NCBI RefSeq assembly: GCF_021730615.1 | Contig: NZ_JAJLMN010000001.1 | Span: forward strand, 5,237,501 to 5,301,500 | Length of the DNA: 64,000 nt | Origin: Lichenibacterium dinghuense | GTDB taxonomy: Bacteria > Pseudomonadota > Alphaproteobacteria > Rhizobiales > Beijerinckiaceae | Reading direction: 5' to 3' | Shown: positions 31,482 to 41,745 of the stretch, piece by piece | How positions within the stretch are numbered: the stretch's first letter is position 1 | Layout of the letters: every line of letters starts with the position of its first letter | Notes under the pieces: model-generated | Database searches by the model: none | What the model was told of the DNA's origin: nothing | What the model saw: only the letters and a program-made list of their open reading frames with translations | Translations under genes and position numbers: made by a program

Positions 31482-32402
31482 ATGCTCGAAGGCCTGCCCC
31501 CCAACGACGCGGCACAGCTGCTGCGGTTCACCTGCGACGAGGCGCGCGCCCGCGCCGCCGCCGACTTCGTGATGGAGGTCTTCGACCCCGCCGAAACCGC
31601 CGCGGCCTCGTTCGAGGACGAGGCGAGCGACCTCGACCCCAGGCCGTGGATCGTCGAGATCTACTTCGGACGGGGCGTCGACGAGGCGCGCATCCGCGGG
31701 CTGATCGCCGACACGATGGGCGAGGAGCTCGCCGCATCGGTGGTGACCGAGGAGGTCGCGCAGCAGGACTGGGTGCAAAGGTCGCTGACCGGCTTGGCGC
31801 CGGTGCGGGCGGGGCGATTCCTCATCCACGGCGGCCATGACCGCGATGCCGTGCGGGCGAACGACCTCGCCCTGGAGATCGAGGCCGCGCTGGCCTTCGG
31901 CACCGGGCACCACGGCACCACGCGCGGCTGCCTGCTCGCCCTCGACGCCGTGCTGAAGCGGCGGCGCCCGCGCCGCGTCGTCGACCTCGGCACCGGCACC
32001 GGCGTGCTCGCGATGGCGGCCGCGAAAGCCCTGAAGACGGAGATCTTCTGCGGCGACCTCGACGCCGTCGCGGTGCGGGCGGCGCGGGACAACGCCGTGC
32101 TGAACGGGGTGGCGCCGCACATCCGGCCCGTGGTGGCGGCCGGGCTCCAGCACCTCAAGCTGAAGCGCAACGGACCCTACGACCTGCTCCTCGCCAACAT
32201 CCTGGCGCGGCCGCTGCGCATGCTGGCGCCGAGCGTGGCCGCCCACGCGGCGCCGGGGGCCGACCTGATCCTGTCGGGCCTGCTGCCCCGCGACGTGCGC
32301 GGCATCCTGTCGAGCTACGGGACCCAGGGCTTCGCGCTCGTGCGGCGCGGCGAGCTCGAGGGCTGGGCGACCCTCACTTTGCGCAAGCGCCTCGCCGCCT
32401 GA
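31482..32402 (+). CDS. prmA: Ribosomal protein L11 methyltransferase
   Basis: SAM-dependent enzyme that trimethylates ribosomal protein L11. About 306 residues. An N-terminal L11-recognition domain (MLEGLPPNDAAQLLRF onwards) precedes the Rossmann methyltransferase domain with AFGTGHHGTTRGCL, VVDLGTGTGVLAMAA (SAM motif I) and LLLANILARPLRMLA. The ATG at 31482 gives the N-terminus usual in this group; GTG at 31467 is an in-frame alternative. It follows the small secreted protein by about 125 bases. Confidence 0.92.
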   Translation: MLEGLPPNDAAQLLRFTCDEARARAAADFVMEVFDPAETAAASFEDEASDLDPRPWIVEIYFGRGVDEARIRGLIADTMGEELAASVVTEEVAQQDWVQRSLTGLAPVRAGRFLIHGGHDRDAVRANDLALEIEAALAFGTGHHGTTRGCLLALDAVLKRRRPRRVVDLGTGTGVLAMAAAKALKTEIFCGDLDAVAVRAARDNAVLNGVAPHIRPVVAAGLQHLKLKRNGPYDLLLANILARPLRMLAPSVAAHAAPGADLILSGLLPRDVRGILSSYGTQGFALVRRGELEGWATLTLRKRLAA

Positions 32403-32432
32403 GCGGCGAAGCGGAACGACGAGCGCCGGACC

Positions 32433-32636
32433 TCAGATGCAGCGGCCGGCCCGGCCGTCCTCGTAGAAGGCGATCTCGGCCTGGTCGGACCATTCGTCGA
32501 TGTCCCGCAGGGGACGGGTCGGGCGACGGTCGGAGGTCGCGGCCGCGAGGGCGCGGAGAACGTGTCCGACGACCTCGGACAGCGGGGAACGCCCGCCGGA
32601 TGGGCCCAGATGGGCGAGTTTGGCGATGGTACGCAT
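32433..32636 (-). CDS. Small hypothetical protein
   Basis: 67 residues, soluble, no signal peptide or membrane segment. Sequence features: a basic, Ala-rich N-terminal helix (SEVVGHVLRALAAATSDRR) and an acidic aromatic C-terminal part (DIDEWSDQAEIAFYEDGRAGRCI) ending close to a Cys. I do not recognise a family. Start ATG at 32636 has AGAAGAAA upstream; the frame remains open to 32834 but with basic low-complexity residues that do not look coding. Convergent with prmA, 30 bases away. Confidence 0.5.
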   Translation of the reverse strand: MRTIAKLAHLGPSGGRSPLSEVVGHVLRALAAATSDRRPTRPLRDIDEWSDQAEIAFYEDGRAGRCI

Positions 32637-32873
32637 GGGTTTCTTCTGTTGGAGCGGAGGCCGGCGTCGCCGACTCCGCCCGTGGGTCTCGGCAGACCCG
32701 CCCCTCAATGAAGGCCGGGTCGTCCGGGGCGCCGAACGGCGCCGCCTGACCTCAAGATAGGCCGTCTGCCCGATATTGCACTGCACAATCGCCCGCGATG
32801 GAGGCAGGGCAGTGCTGGCATTCGCGGAGATCACGGCTCCGTGACGGTCTCGCGACGGTCCCGTGACGCCGCG

Positions 32874-33242
32874 TCAGAGGCGCGCCAGCGTCACCGGCTC
32901 CGTGCCGTTCATGCCGAGCGCGTGGGAGGCGGCCGGCGTCAGGTCGATGATGCGGCCGGCCGCGAAGGGGCCTCGGTCGTTGATGCGGACCACGATGGAG
33001 CGCCCGGTGCGGCGGCTCGTGACGCGGACATGCGCGCCGAAGGGGAGGAAACGGTGCGCGGCCGTGAAGGCCCCTGCGTTGAAGCGCTCGCCGCTCGCCG
33101 TGCGGTGGCCGGAGAAGCCGGGTCCGTACCAGGAGGCGAGCCCGCCGCCCTGTGCGGCGTGGTGGGTGCGGGCTTCGGCGGTCGATGCGACGGCGGAGCC
33201 CGACAAGACGAGGGCGGACACTGCGAGGACCTTGAATTTCAC
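32874..33242 (-). CDS. RlpA-like secreted double-psi beta-barrel protein
   Basis: 122 residues. Signal peptide (about 24 residues, ending TAEA) plus a single RlpA domain: GLASWYGPGFSGHRTASGERFN, then FGAHVRVTSRRTGRSIVVRINDRGPF with the catalytic-type Asp, then IDLTPAASHALGM. RlpA-domain proteins act on glycan strands, some as septal lytic transglycosylases; the SPOR domain of full-length RlpA is missing, so septal targeting is doubtful. A perfect 17-base palindrome sits 16 bases upstream of its ATG. Confidence 0.88.
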   Translation of the reverse strand: MKFKVLAVSALVLSGSAVASTAEARTHHAAQGGGLASWYGPGFSGHRTASGERFNAGAFTAAHRFLPFGAHVRVTSRRTGRSIVVRINDRGPFAAGRIIDLTPAASHALGMNGTEPVTLARL

Positions 33243-33257
33243 TATCAGTCGTTCCCT

Positions 33258-33274
33258 GACCGTTTCGAACGGTC
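33258..33274. promoter_or_regulatory. Palindrome GACCGTTtcgAACGGTC in the rlpA leader
   Basis: Perfect 7-base arms, 16 bases before the RlpA-like start codon. As DNA it could be an operator; as RNA it would form a small hairpin close to the ribosome site. Seen directly, function unknown. Confidence 0.4.
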
Positions 33275-33787
33275 CGGCAACATAGGTCCGTTTGGGGCGA
33301 GAATGTGGGACTGAAAGCGCCTCGCAACGACGCTGCTCTACAACCCGGCTCTTGGGGTTGATCTGTCCATCGGAGTCGTTGCAGCCCGGTCTGCTCCCGC
33401 AAAATCCGTTAACGAAACGTTATACTTGCGAAGGGCGCTCTTCACTTGCGAGGACTTGGTCGCCCAAGCTGTCGAGCGCGAAAGCGAGCTCGGCCGCAAG
33501 CTCGCTCCCGGCAGAGACCAAGAAATGAGCAAAGGCGTGGCCGGGCTGCCCGCCGCCGTGGAAAGCGGCGAAGTTCGCGAGTTGTGGGCCTGCAACGCAG
33601 GATGAACGCCCGTTCAGACGGGTATCGAAACCGCCGCATCCGGCGATGTTCCGCAAGAAATTCGCGACATCCTGTCGCAGGACGAAGGCCGATGGAGCGG
33701 ACCGTCGCCGGTCCCAGAGCGGCGAATCACGCCGGTCTGGGGCGGGTGGAGGCCTTCGCGACCCGGCGCCAGGGCCCATACGGGATG
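33275..33787. other. Non-coding or decayed stretch
   Basis: About 500 bases with visibly less G/C than the neighbours and no convincing gene. Several short open frames overlap on both strands; the longest (33420-33779, minus, 119 codons) has no recognisable family, no clear ribosome site and runs up to the terminator at 33788. I see no tRNA, integrase or repeat here. It may be an eroded gene. Confidence 0.4.
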
Positions 33788-33820
33788 CAGAAAAGGGCGG
33801 TGCGACGCCCGCACCGCCCT
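33788..33820 (-). terminator. Intrinsic terminator of the stress-protein gene
   Basis: On the minus strand AGGGCGGTGCG-ggcgt-CGCACCGCCCT makes an 11-base-pair stem followed directly by TTTCTGC. It lies 23 bases past the stop of the gene at 33843-34610. Confidence 0.75.
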
Positions 33821-33842
33821 CGTCGAACTCGTGAGTCGGGCC

Positions 33843-34610
33843 TCATCGGCCGTCGTAGATCCGCACGCGTCCGCGCCGGTCGCCGCGCCCGATCTCGTCC
33901 GGCGGGAGCGGGCCGGCCGCGGGGCTGGCCGCGCCGATGCTGGGCACGTCGGCGGGCGACAGGTCGGGGGCTGGGCCCGTCACGGCGCCCGGCGCGGGAG
34001 CCAGCATGGTCGGATCGGTGAAGACAGGCGTGCCGGTCACGGCGCCTCGGCCGACGTACTGGCCGCTCCAGCCTTCGTCCCTCCAGGAGCCCTCGCGGTC
34101 GGGCATGTGCACCGCCGCGTCGTGGCCGAGGATGTCGCTCACGCGGTCCACCTCCGCCGCATCGGCCTTCACCGTGAGCAGTGTGCCGCCGCGCCCGACG
34201 CCCTCGGCGTAGGCGTGGGCGTCCGTCTCGCTCACGCCGACGTCGGTCAGCGAGCCGACGATTCCGCCGGCCGCGGCGCCGACGCCCGCGCCGAGCAGCG
34301 TGGATGCCAGCCAGCCCGCCGCCACCACCGGGCCGAGGCCGGGGATCGCCAGCATGCCGAGCCCGGCCAGCAGGCCGGCGCCGCCGCCGAGCAGGGTGCC
34401 CAGCGAGGCGCCGGCATTGGTGCCGGGGTGATGCACGTCCGACATCGGCGCGGCGTCGCCCGGGATGGCGCCGTGATACTGGCTGTGTGACGCGTCGTTG
34501 GACACGAGGCTGATGTCGTCGTGCGGCACGCCGGCCGCCTCGAGGCGGCGCACCGTTTCGGCGGCGTCCTCGTAGCGGTCGAACAGCGCGGTCAGGGTCT
34601 GGGTCGCCAT
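33843..34610 (-). CDS. Heat/general-stress protein with YflT-like N-terminus and glycine-rich core
   Basis: 255 residues. The N-terminal block (TLTALFDRYEDAAETVRRLEAAGVPHDDISLVSND) matches the general stress protein 17M (YflT-like) domain. The middle (about residues 75-125) is a Gly/Ala-rich hydrophobic hairpin (GTLLGGGAGLLAGLGMLAIPGLG, then AGVGAAAGGIVGSL) that may insert in a membrane. The C-terminus is Pro/Ala-rich and disordered. Start ATG at 34610 has GAGGAGCG upstream. Stress role by family only. It follows the PepSY-like gene on the same strand with a 44-base gap containing a hairpin, and ends at a clear terminator, so it closes the transcript. Confidence 0.75.
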   Translation of the reverse strand: MATQTLTALFDRYEDAAETVRRLEAAGVPHDDISLVSNDASHSQYHGAIPGDAAPMSDVHHPGTNAGASLGTLLGGGAGLLAGLGMLAIPGLGPVVAAGWLASTLLGAGVGAAAGGIVGSLTDVGVSETDAHAYAEGVGRGGTLLTVKADAAEVDRVSDILGHDAAVHMPDREGSWRDEGWSGQYVGRGAVTGTPVFTDPTMLAPAPGAVTGPAPDLSPADVPSIGAASPAAGPLPPDEIGRGDRRGRVRIYDGR

Positions 34611-34638
34611 GGCGGTTCGCTCCTCGAAGTCTGTCTCA

Positions 34639-34656
34639 GATCGCCGGAAGGCGATC
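34639..34656 (-). other. Stem-loop at the end of the PepSY-like gene
   Basis: GATCGCC-ggaa-GGCGATC, 7-base arms, overlapping the stop codon of the gene at 34655 and lying 29 bases before the next start. No T-run; likely an RNA stability or partial attenuation element within the two-gene transcript. Confidence 0.35.
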
Positions 34657-35032
34657 ACTGAAAGGCGACCTGGCCCTTGTAGTCGAAGCCGACCTCGAAG
34701 GTCCGGCCCTGGCGGTCGCCGTGGCCGCGCCAGATGCCGTTCCCGTCCTCGGTCAGCGCGGACACGTTGCGGAAGCCCGCTCCGGCGATGCGGTCCCGGG
34801 CCTGCCCCTCAGTGAAGCTGTTGGCGCCCCGGGCCAGGTCCGACATGGGCACCATCCGGACGGTGCCGGAGGCGTTCACGGTGGACGGCGCGTTGCCGAC
34901 CGGGTTGACGATGCTGTTGTCCTGTCCGGTCCCCTGCGGCGGGGCGGCGTTGGCGGGCGGCGACGCGGTCTGGGCCGAAGCGCCGCCCGCGGTCAGCAGA
35001 ACCAGGGCGGCGAAGAGGGGGAGAGTGCGCAC
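34655..35032 (-). CDS. Secreted PepSY-like small protein
   Basis: 125 residues. Signal peptide of about 20 residues (ALVLLTAGGASA|Q), a disordered Pro/Asn linker, then one PepSY-like module: NSFTEGQARDRIAGAGFRNVSAL, then WRGHGDRQGRTFEVGFDYKGQVAF, close to many uncharacterised Hyphomicrobiales envelope proteins. The start is GTG at 35032, supported by CGGAGGA 8 bases upstream and by the signal peptide. Expected in the periplasm; function unknown, PepSY modules often act as peptidase inhibitors or ligand binders. Confidence 0.72.
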   Translation of the reverse strand: MRTLPLFAALVLLTAGGASAQTASPPANAAPPQGTGQDNSIVNPVGNAPSTVNASGTVRMVPMSDLARGANSFTEGQARDRIAGAGFRNVSALTEDGNGIWRGHGDRQGRTFEVGFDYKGQVAFQ

Positions 35033-35143
35033 GTCGTCCTCCGAGGGTGTTCCGCCCGACAATGGGCGGGGGGGCCGCGGGTTCCGCGGGGAACGGCCCG
35101 CCTTCGCGGCCCGTTGACCGTGCGACCGCGCCGGAGGTGTCCC

Positions 35144-35917
35144 ATGCTGCTGCGCCGCGAAGCCCACCGCCGCATCGCCATCCCGCAGCCGGCCCATGCC
35201 GGGCTGTCCGGCCAGCTCGCCGCGGCCTGGGGCAACGCGGAGTTCGCGGCGCCGCGCCCCGAGGCCGTGTTGGCGGCGGCGCTCCACGACATCGGCTGGG
35301 CGGCCTGGGAGCGGGCGCCGACGCGCGACCCCGAGACCGGCTGGCCGCGGCAGTTTCCGGACGTGTCGAAGCTGATCCACGTCGGGCTGTGGCGCGACGG
35401 CGTCGCGACGGCGCGGCTGTACGGGCGATGGCCGGCCCTGCTCGTGTCGCTCCACGCCGACACGATCTATTCCCGCCACTACGATCCGCGCGTCGCCTCC
35501 GCCGAGGAGCGCGAGGCCGTGTCGGCCCTGCTCGACGACCAGCACGCCCTCCAGGCGGAGCTCATCGCCTCGCTGCGCGCCGATCCCGCGGCCGGAGACG
35601 CGTCCGACGAGGCCGTCGAGGCGGCCCGCCTGTTCGTGGCGGCGGTGGACGAGCTGTCGCTGGTGCTCTGCTGGGGCCTCGACGGGCCGCGCGACGTCTG
35701 CGAGGTGCCCTCGCGCTCCGGCCGCACCGCGACGCTGACCGTGGCGCCGGCGGGAGACGCCGTGGCGGTCGCGCCCTGGCCCTTCGCGGCGCGGCGGCTC
35801 GCGGTGGCGGCGGACGGGAAGGCGCTCACTGCGCCCTTCCCGTCCGACGACGCCCTGCGGCGCGGTCTGCGGGACGCTCCCGCCGTCACGCTGTCGGCGG
35901 TCCTCGTCCCGGGATGA
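35144..35917 (+). CDS. DUF3891 family protein
   Basis: 257 residues, cytosolic. The N-terminal part has a His/Asp-rich HD-like arrangement: HAGLSGQLAAAWGN, then AALHDIGWAAWER and SLHADTIYSRHY. This is the DUF3891 pattern, whose fold suggests a metal-dependent phosphohydrolase relative, but activity is unproven. A strong ribosome site GGAGG lies 7 bases before the ATG at 35144. It is divergent from the PepSY-like gene and converges with a ferritin-like gene. Confidence 0.75.
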   Translation: MLLRREAHRRIAIPQPAHAGLSGQLAAAWGNAEFAAPRPEAVLAAALHDIGWAAWERAPTRDPETGWPRQFPDVSKLIHVGLWRDGVATARLYGRWPALLVSLHADTIYSRHYDPRVASAEEREAVSALLDDQHALQAELIASLRADPAAGDASDEAVEAARLFVAAVDELSLVLCWGLDGPRDVCEVPSRSGRTATLTVAPAGDAVAVAPWPFAARRLAVAADGKALTAPFPSDDALRRGLRDAPAVTLSAVLVPG

Positions 35918-35941
35918 TCTCCGGGACGGGTCGCCGGCCGG

Positions 35942-36439
35942 TCATGCGGAGGCCTGGCCCACGTAGGCCTTCACGAAGGCCGGGATGTGCTCGCCGAGCC
36001 AGTCGCCGATCTCCTGTTCCTCCTTCATTGAGGTTTCCAGCACCGACTTGTCGTCCGATGCGCCGGCGGCCTCGGCGAGCGTGATCAGCACCTTGTAGGA
36101 GCCGATCTCGTAGGCCTTGTAGCCGACCGCGGCGAGGACGTCCTTCAGCACCTCGTCGCCCGCGGCGGAATGGATGAAGCCCGCCACCGTGGCGACCGCG
36201 CCGGTCACGGCCTCCTTGGCGGCGGACTTGGACGAGCCGTGCTTGGCCAGGAGGTCGTCGAGGCGCGCCGCCTGCTCGGTCGAGCGCCGATGGTCCTGCT
36301 CCATCTTCGCGTAGAGGTCCGGATAGGGCTTCATGCGGGGGAGCTGGTTCTGGATGGTGCCGATCGCCTGGGTCTCGACCGCATGCTGGTTGCGCAGGCC
36401 GGTGAGGTAGATCTCCTTGGCCTTGTTGGCGTCGCTCAT
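35942..36439 (-). CDS. DUF892 (YciF-like) ferritin-like protein
   Basis: 165 residues, four-helix ferritin-like bundle. The sequence carries KEIYLTGLRNQHAVETQAIGTIQNQL and, further on, MEQDHRRSTEQAARLDDLL and YKAYEIGSYKVLITLAEAAG, giving the Glu/His pairs that would bind a di-iron or other metal centre. YciF-like proteins are induced by osmotic and general stress. It lies beside a DUF3891 gene and a YflT-like gene, fitting a local stress group. No signal peptide. Confidence 0.85.
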   Translation of the reverse strand: MSDANKAKEIYLTGLRNQHAVETQAIGTIQNQLPRMKPYPDLYAKMEQDHRRSTEQAARLDDLLAKHGSSKSAAKEAVTGAVATVAGFIHSAAGDEVLKDVLAAVGYKAYEIGSYKVLITLAEAAGASDDKSVLETSMKEEQEIGDWLGEHIPAFVKAYVGQASA

Positions 36440-36610
36440 GGTGCCTTCCGAAGTCGGTCCGGATCCGTGTCGTCCGGTCCGCCCTTCAAGCTCACGCTCG
36501 GCCCCTTTGTTCGGCCTGCGTCCTTCCGGCGCACGCGGGCCGGGCCGGGACGCCCCGCGCGCACGCCGCCCGGCGGGGCAGCGTGTCGCCGCCGAAATAC
36601 GGCCCCGTCC

Positions 36611-38086
36611 CTAATATTGCACGGTCGCCCGCAGCCCGAACACGGCCGCGTTCCGGATCGGTCTGGGAGTCGCGCTGTAGGGGTCCGGGACGCCTCCGCC
36701 CGGGCGCACCACGTATTGGGCGTCGGGCTGGAGCGTGAAGCCCGGCACGACCTGATACTGGTAGGTGGCCTCGAACAGCGTCTCGTTCGAGCGGATGGGA
36801 TAGAAGGCGCCGAGCGCGGCCCGCTCCGCCTCGTCGGTGCGCCGCGCCGCGGGCGAGATGTCCGTGTAGGCGAAGGACAGGCCCGCCGTGTCGTCCGGCC
36901 GCCCCGGCACGAGACCCTTCCCGGTCACGCCCGCGTCGGCGTAAAACGAGATCAGGTTGCGGTCGCCCGGCGAACCGGACAGCCGCGCGAAGACGCCGAC
37001 CGCGCCGTCGTCCGTGCCCGGCACGCGGTAGACCATCTGGTCCACCATGCCGTAGATGCCGTCGTTGCCGTGCAGGCGGCCGTTGCCCGACCCCAGGGTG
37101 AAACCGGCCGCGGTCGGGATCGTGGCCGCGAAGCTCTCGAAGCTCTCCCAACCGCCGAGCTTGGCGATGCCGGGCAGCAGCTTGCCGTCCTTGTCGCCGT
37201 AGCTGTAGGTGGCCTCCGCGATCACGAAGGGCGGGTCCGTCACCCGGAAGTCCGTCCCGTAACGGTCGAGCCTCTGCGGCTCGGCCGTCGCGCCGAAGCG
37301 GGCCGCGCCGGCGGGATCGCCGTCGAACACCGCCGCGAGCAGCGTCCAACTCTTGTCCGGCGCGAGCTTCAGGCGGATGCCCGGCGTCGCCAGGGGGTAG
37401 GCGGGGCCGCCGCTCGGCAGGTCGTAGCCCGTGATGTTGGGCCAGCCGTAGGTCGAATTGATGAACAGTCCGGCGTATTGGCTGACCAGGAACTCGGTGT
37501 CGGCGCCGATCTGGCCGAGCTTCAGGGCCGCGCGGCCGTCGAGCATGGCCTGCTCGAACCAGGCCTCGTAGAGGCGGGTCGAGGGCAGGGCCTCGATGCC
37601 GCTGACGAGCGACAGGTTCAGCAGTTCGCTGCGGCTCAGCCCGTCGCCGAAGATCTTGTAGCCGTTGGCGTGCAGCGTCGCGCCGTCGAGGCCGGCGGCC
37701 TTCGCGAGGTCGACGTTGACCTGCAGGTCGAGCCGCCCCTCGCCGATCACGCCCTGGCGGATGCCGCCGGCCGGGTTGCCGAGCGTCTCGCCGATAAAGA
37801 CGAGGCTGTAGGTGACGCCGCACTGCTCCAGGGAGGCGCGGAGGCCGCCGGGGTCGCCGTAGGGGCCGAGCGAGGACTGGATCGACGGGTTGCCCTGCTC
37901 CGGCGTGCCCTGCGCCGCGGTCTGGTCGGAGGTCTGCGGCGTTCCGCCGAGGTCGGGCTGGTCGCCCGCACCGGTCGGCGCCGCGGGTGCCGGGGAAGGC
38001 GCGGCGGTCTGGGCAGCGGCCGGGGCCGTGGACCACAGGCAGGCCAGGGCGAGGGGGAACAGGACGGTCGGGCAGGCGAGCCGCAT
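36611..38086 (-). CDS. OprB-family carbohydrate porin
   Basis: Outer-membrane beta-barrel for sugar diffusion; 491 residues. Signal peptide of about 25 residues (CLWSTAPAAAQ), a Pro/Gln/Thr-rich linker, then the OprB domain with alternating strand pattern and family blocks such as LKLGQIGADTEFLVSQYAGLF and FNSTYGWP-like INSTYGWPNI. The last residue is an aromatic (VQY), as expected for BAM-dependent insertion. The start ATG at 38086 is preferred to an in-frame codon 36 bases upstream because it begins at the signal peptide. No carbohydrate gene lies next to it. Confidence 0.9.
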   Translation of the reverse strand: MRLACPTVLFPLALACLWSTAPAAAQTAAPSPAPAAPTGAGDQPDLGGTPQTSDQTAAQGTPEQGNPSIQSSLGPYGDPGGLRASLEQCGVTYSLVFIGETLGNPAGGIRQGVIGEGRLDLQVNVDLAKAAGLDGATLHANGYKIFGDGLSRSELLNLSLVSGIEALPSTRLYEAWFEQAMLDGRAALKLGQIGADTEFLVSQYAGLFINSTYGWPNITGYDLPSGGPAYPLATPGIRLKLAPDKSWTLLAAVFDGDPAGAARFGATAEPQRLDRYGTDFRVTDPPFVIAEATYSYGDKDGKLLPGIAKLGGWESFESFAATIPTAAGFTLGSGNGRLHGNDGIYGMVDQMVYRVPGTDDGAVGVFARLSGSPGDRNLISFYADAGVTGKGLVPGRPDDTAGLSFAYTDISPAARRTDEAERAALGAFYPIRSNETLFEATYQYQVVPGFTLQPDAQYVVRPGGGVPDPYSATPRPIRNAAVFGLRATVQY

Positions 38087-38238
38087 GCGTCGGGGTCTCG
38101 GGTGGCGCACCACGGCGGGCACGGGCCGACGACGCCTAGCGAGCCTCCGCGACGGGAGGAAGAAGATCGATCCCTCCGCGCCGCATCGGCCGCCTCCTGT
38201 GGCGCGCCGCCCACGCCCCGACGCCTCGCGGCCGGCCC

Positions 38239-38271
38239 GAAAACGGCGAAGGCGGCCCGGAGGCCGCCTTC
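38239..38271 (-). terminator. Intrinsic terminator of the Gly/Tyr-rich protein gene
   Basis: GAAGGCGGCC-tccg-GGCCGCCTTC on the minus strand, a perfect 10-base-pair stem, followed by GCCGTTTTC. It is 22 bases past the stop of the gene at 38293. Confidence 0.7.
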
Positions 38272-38292
38272 ATCGTCTCGTCGGCACGCGCC

Positions 38293-38949
38293 TCAGCGGC
38301 AGGCTTTCCGCTCGAGGTGGGTGTGATGCGCGTAGGGGCCGCAATTGTAGAGGCCGCGGCGGTAGTGGCGGCGATAGCCGTATCCGTAGCCGGGCGCGTA
38401 GCCGACGGAGCGGTATCCGTCCTCGACTCCGAGCCCGTCGCCCTGGCCGTAGCCGTATCCCTGGCCATAGCCGGCGCCGTAGCCATAGCCGTTGTAGCCG
38501 GCATCACCGTAGCCGCCGTCACCGTAGCCATAGCCACCGTAACCGCCATACCCGCCGTAGCCGTAGCCGAGCCCGTAACCGAGGCCCAGACCGATGCCGA
38601 GCGGCACGCCGTAGCCGAACCGGCGGTAACCGAAACCGCGATAGCCGAAACCGCGATAGCCGAAACCGCGATAGCCGAAGCCACGGTAGCCGAGACCGCC
38701 GTAGCCGAACCGACCGCGGCCGAACCCGCCGTAGCCGCCCCGGAACCCGCCGAACCCGCCGCGGAAGCCGCCTGGGCGGAACACGTTGCCGCCGAACCCG
38801 CCCCGGCCGAACCCGCCGCCGCCGAAGCCCCGGGCCTGCGCGCTCTCGGTCGTCGCCGCCACCATGGCGCCCAGCGACAGGGCCGCGAGCCCGGCCACCG
38901 CCGCCGTCTTGAAGGTCCCCTTGTAGGAACCGAATGACATCGAGATCAT
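38293..38949 (-). CDS. Secreted Gly/Tyr-rich repeat protein
   Basis: 218 residues. A signal-like N-terminus (AAVAGLAALSLGAMVAA, then ESAQARG) precedes an almost pure Gly/Tyr/Phe/Arg region: FGRGGFGG units, five or six GFGYR repeats, then a Gly-Tyr stretch (YGLGYGYGGYGGYGGYGYG) and a C-terminal basic part RRHYRRGLYNCGPYAHHTHLERKACR with two Cys, recalling the short conserved ending of some rhizobial BA14K-like or lectin-like proteins. Likely an envelope or extracellular structural protein; function unknown. ATG at 38949 with AGGA upstream. The repeat DNA is listed separately. Confidence 0.65.
   Translation of the reverse strand: MISMSFGSYKGTFKTAAVAGLAALSLGAMVAATTESAQARGFGGGGFGRGGFGGNVFRPGGFRGGFGGFRGGYGGFGRGRFGYGGLGYRGFGYRGFGYRGFGYRGFGYRRFGYGVPLGIGLGLGYGLGYGYGGYGGYGGYGYGDGGYGDAGYNGYGYGAGYGQGYGYGQGDGLGVEDGYRSVGYAPGYGYGYRRHYRRGLYNCGPYAHHTHLERKACR
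38623..38712. repeat. 15-base tandem repeat coding for GFGYR
   Basis: Six consecutive 15-base units (plus-strand form GCGATAGCCGAAACC). Units at 38638-38652 and 38653-38667 are identical; the next differs by one base and the outer ones by two to four. Each unit encodes five residues, so gain or loss keeps frame and would change protein length between strains. Confidence 0.85.
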
Positions 38950-39127
38950 GTGCTGTCGTCCTGGAGATGCGCCGTCGGTTCTCGAATGCGGCCTCTCCCG
39001 GCGAAGTTCCGCAGAACAGCCCTGCGGCATGCTCAACACTGATCTGTTCATCTCGTGTTCACTTCGCTGGAACACCGGCGATCGCGGCAGTATGGGTGTG
39101 CTTACGAAAGTATGTGTGAGTAAGTCC

Positions 39128-41652
<2,525 letters not shown>

Positions 41653-41736
41653 ATGATGGATGCCGTGTTCGTCTTCGGTGGACTCGCGTTCTTCGCGATC
41701 TCCATCTCCTATACTTTCATCTGCGAACGTCTCTGA
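41653..41736 (+). CDS. 27-residue membrane micro-protein upstream of kdpF
   Basis: ATG at 41653 encodes 27 residues: a Met-Met-Asp start, one hydrophobic helix (AVFVFGGLAFFAISISYTF) and the tail ICERL. A ribosome site (GGACGAGAG) precedes it, and the GAGGAGG of kdpF overlaps its stop codon, only nine bases before the kdpF ATG. Similar short ORFs ending in C(E/D)RL are, from memory, found in the same place before kdpF in other proteobacteria, usually unannotated. Its size and topology match KdpF, a 29-residue helix that stabilises the Kdp complex. A second small Kdp subunit is the natural hypothesis; at the least it couples translation to kdpF. Confidence 0.68.
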   Translation: MMDAVFVFGGLAFFAISISYTFICERL

Positions 41737-41745
41737 GGAGGCGAC

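Noticed and set aside
33420-33779. 119-codon minus-strand ORF as a new gene
   Set aside because: No family, no clear ribosome site, overlapping alternatives on both strands; described instead as a low-G/C non-coding stretch.
38620-38720. The 15-base repeats as a CRISPR array
   Set aside because: No spacers; direct head-to-tail units inside a coding frame in multiples of three.
38317-38937. A plus-strand Ala/Val-rich frame opposite the Gly/Tyr repeat gene
   Set aside because: Antisense of the GFGYR repeat; gives monotonous AVAETA-type sequence. The minus-strand gene has signal peptide, ribosome site and terminator.
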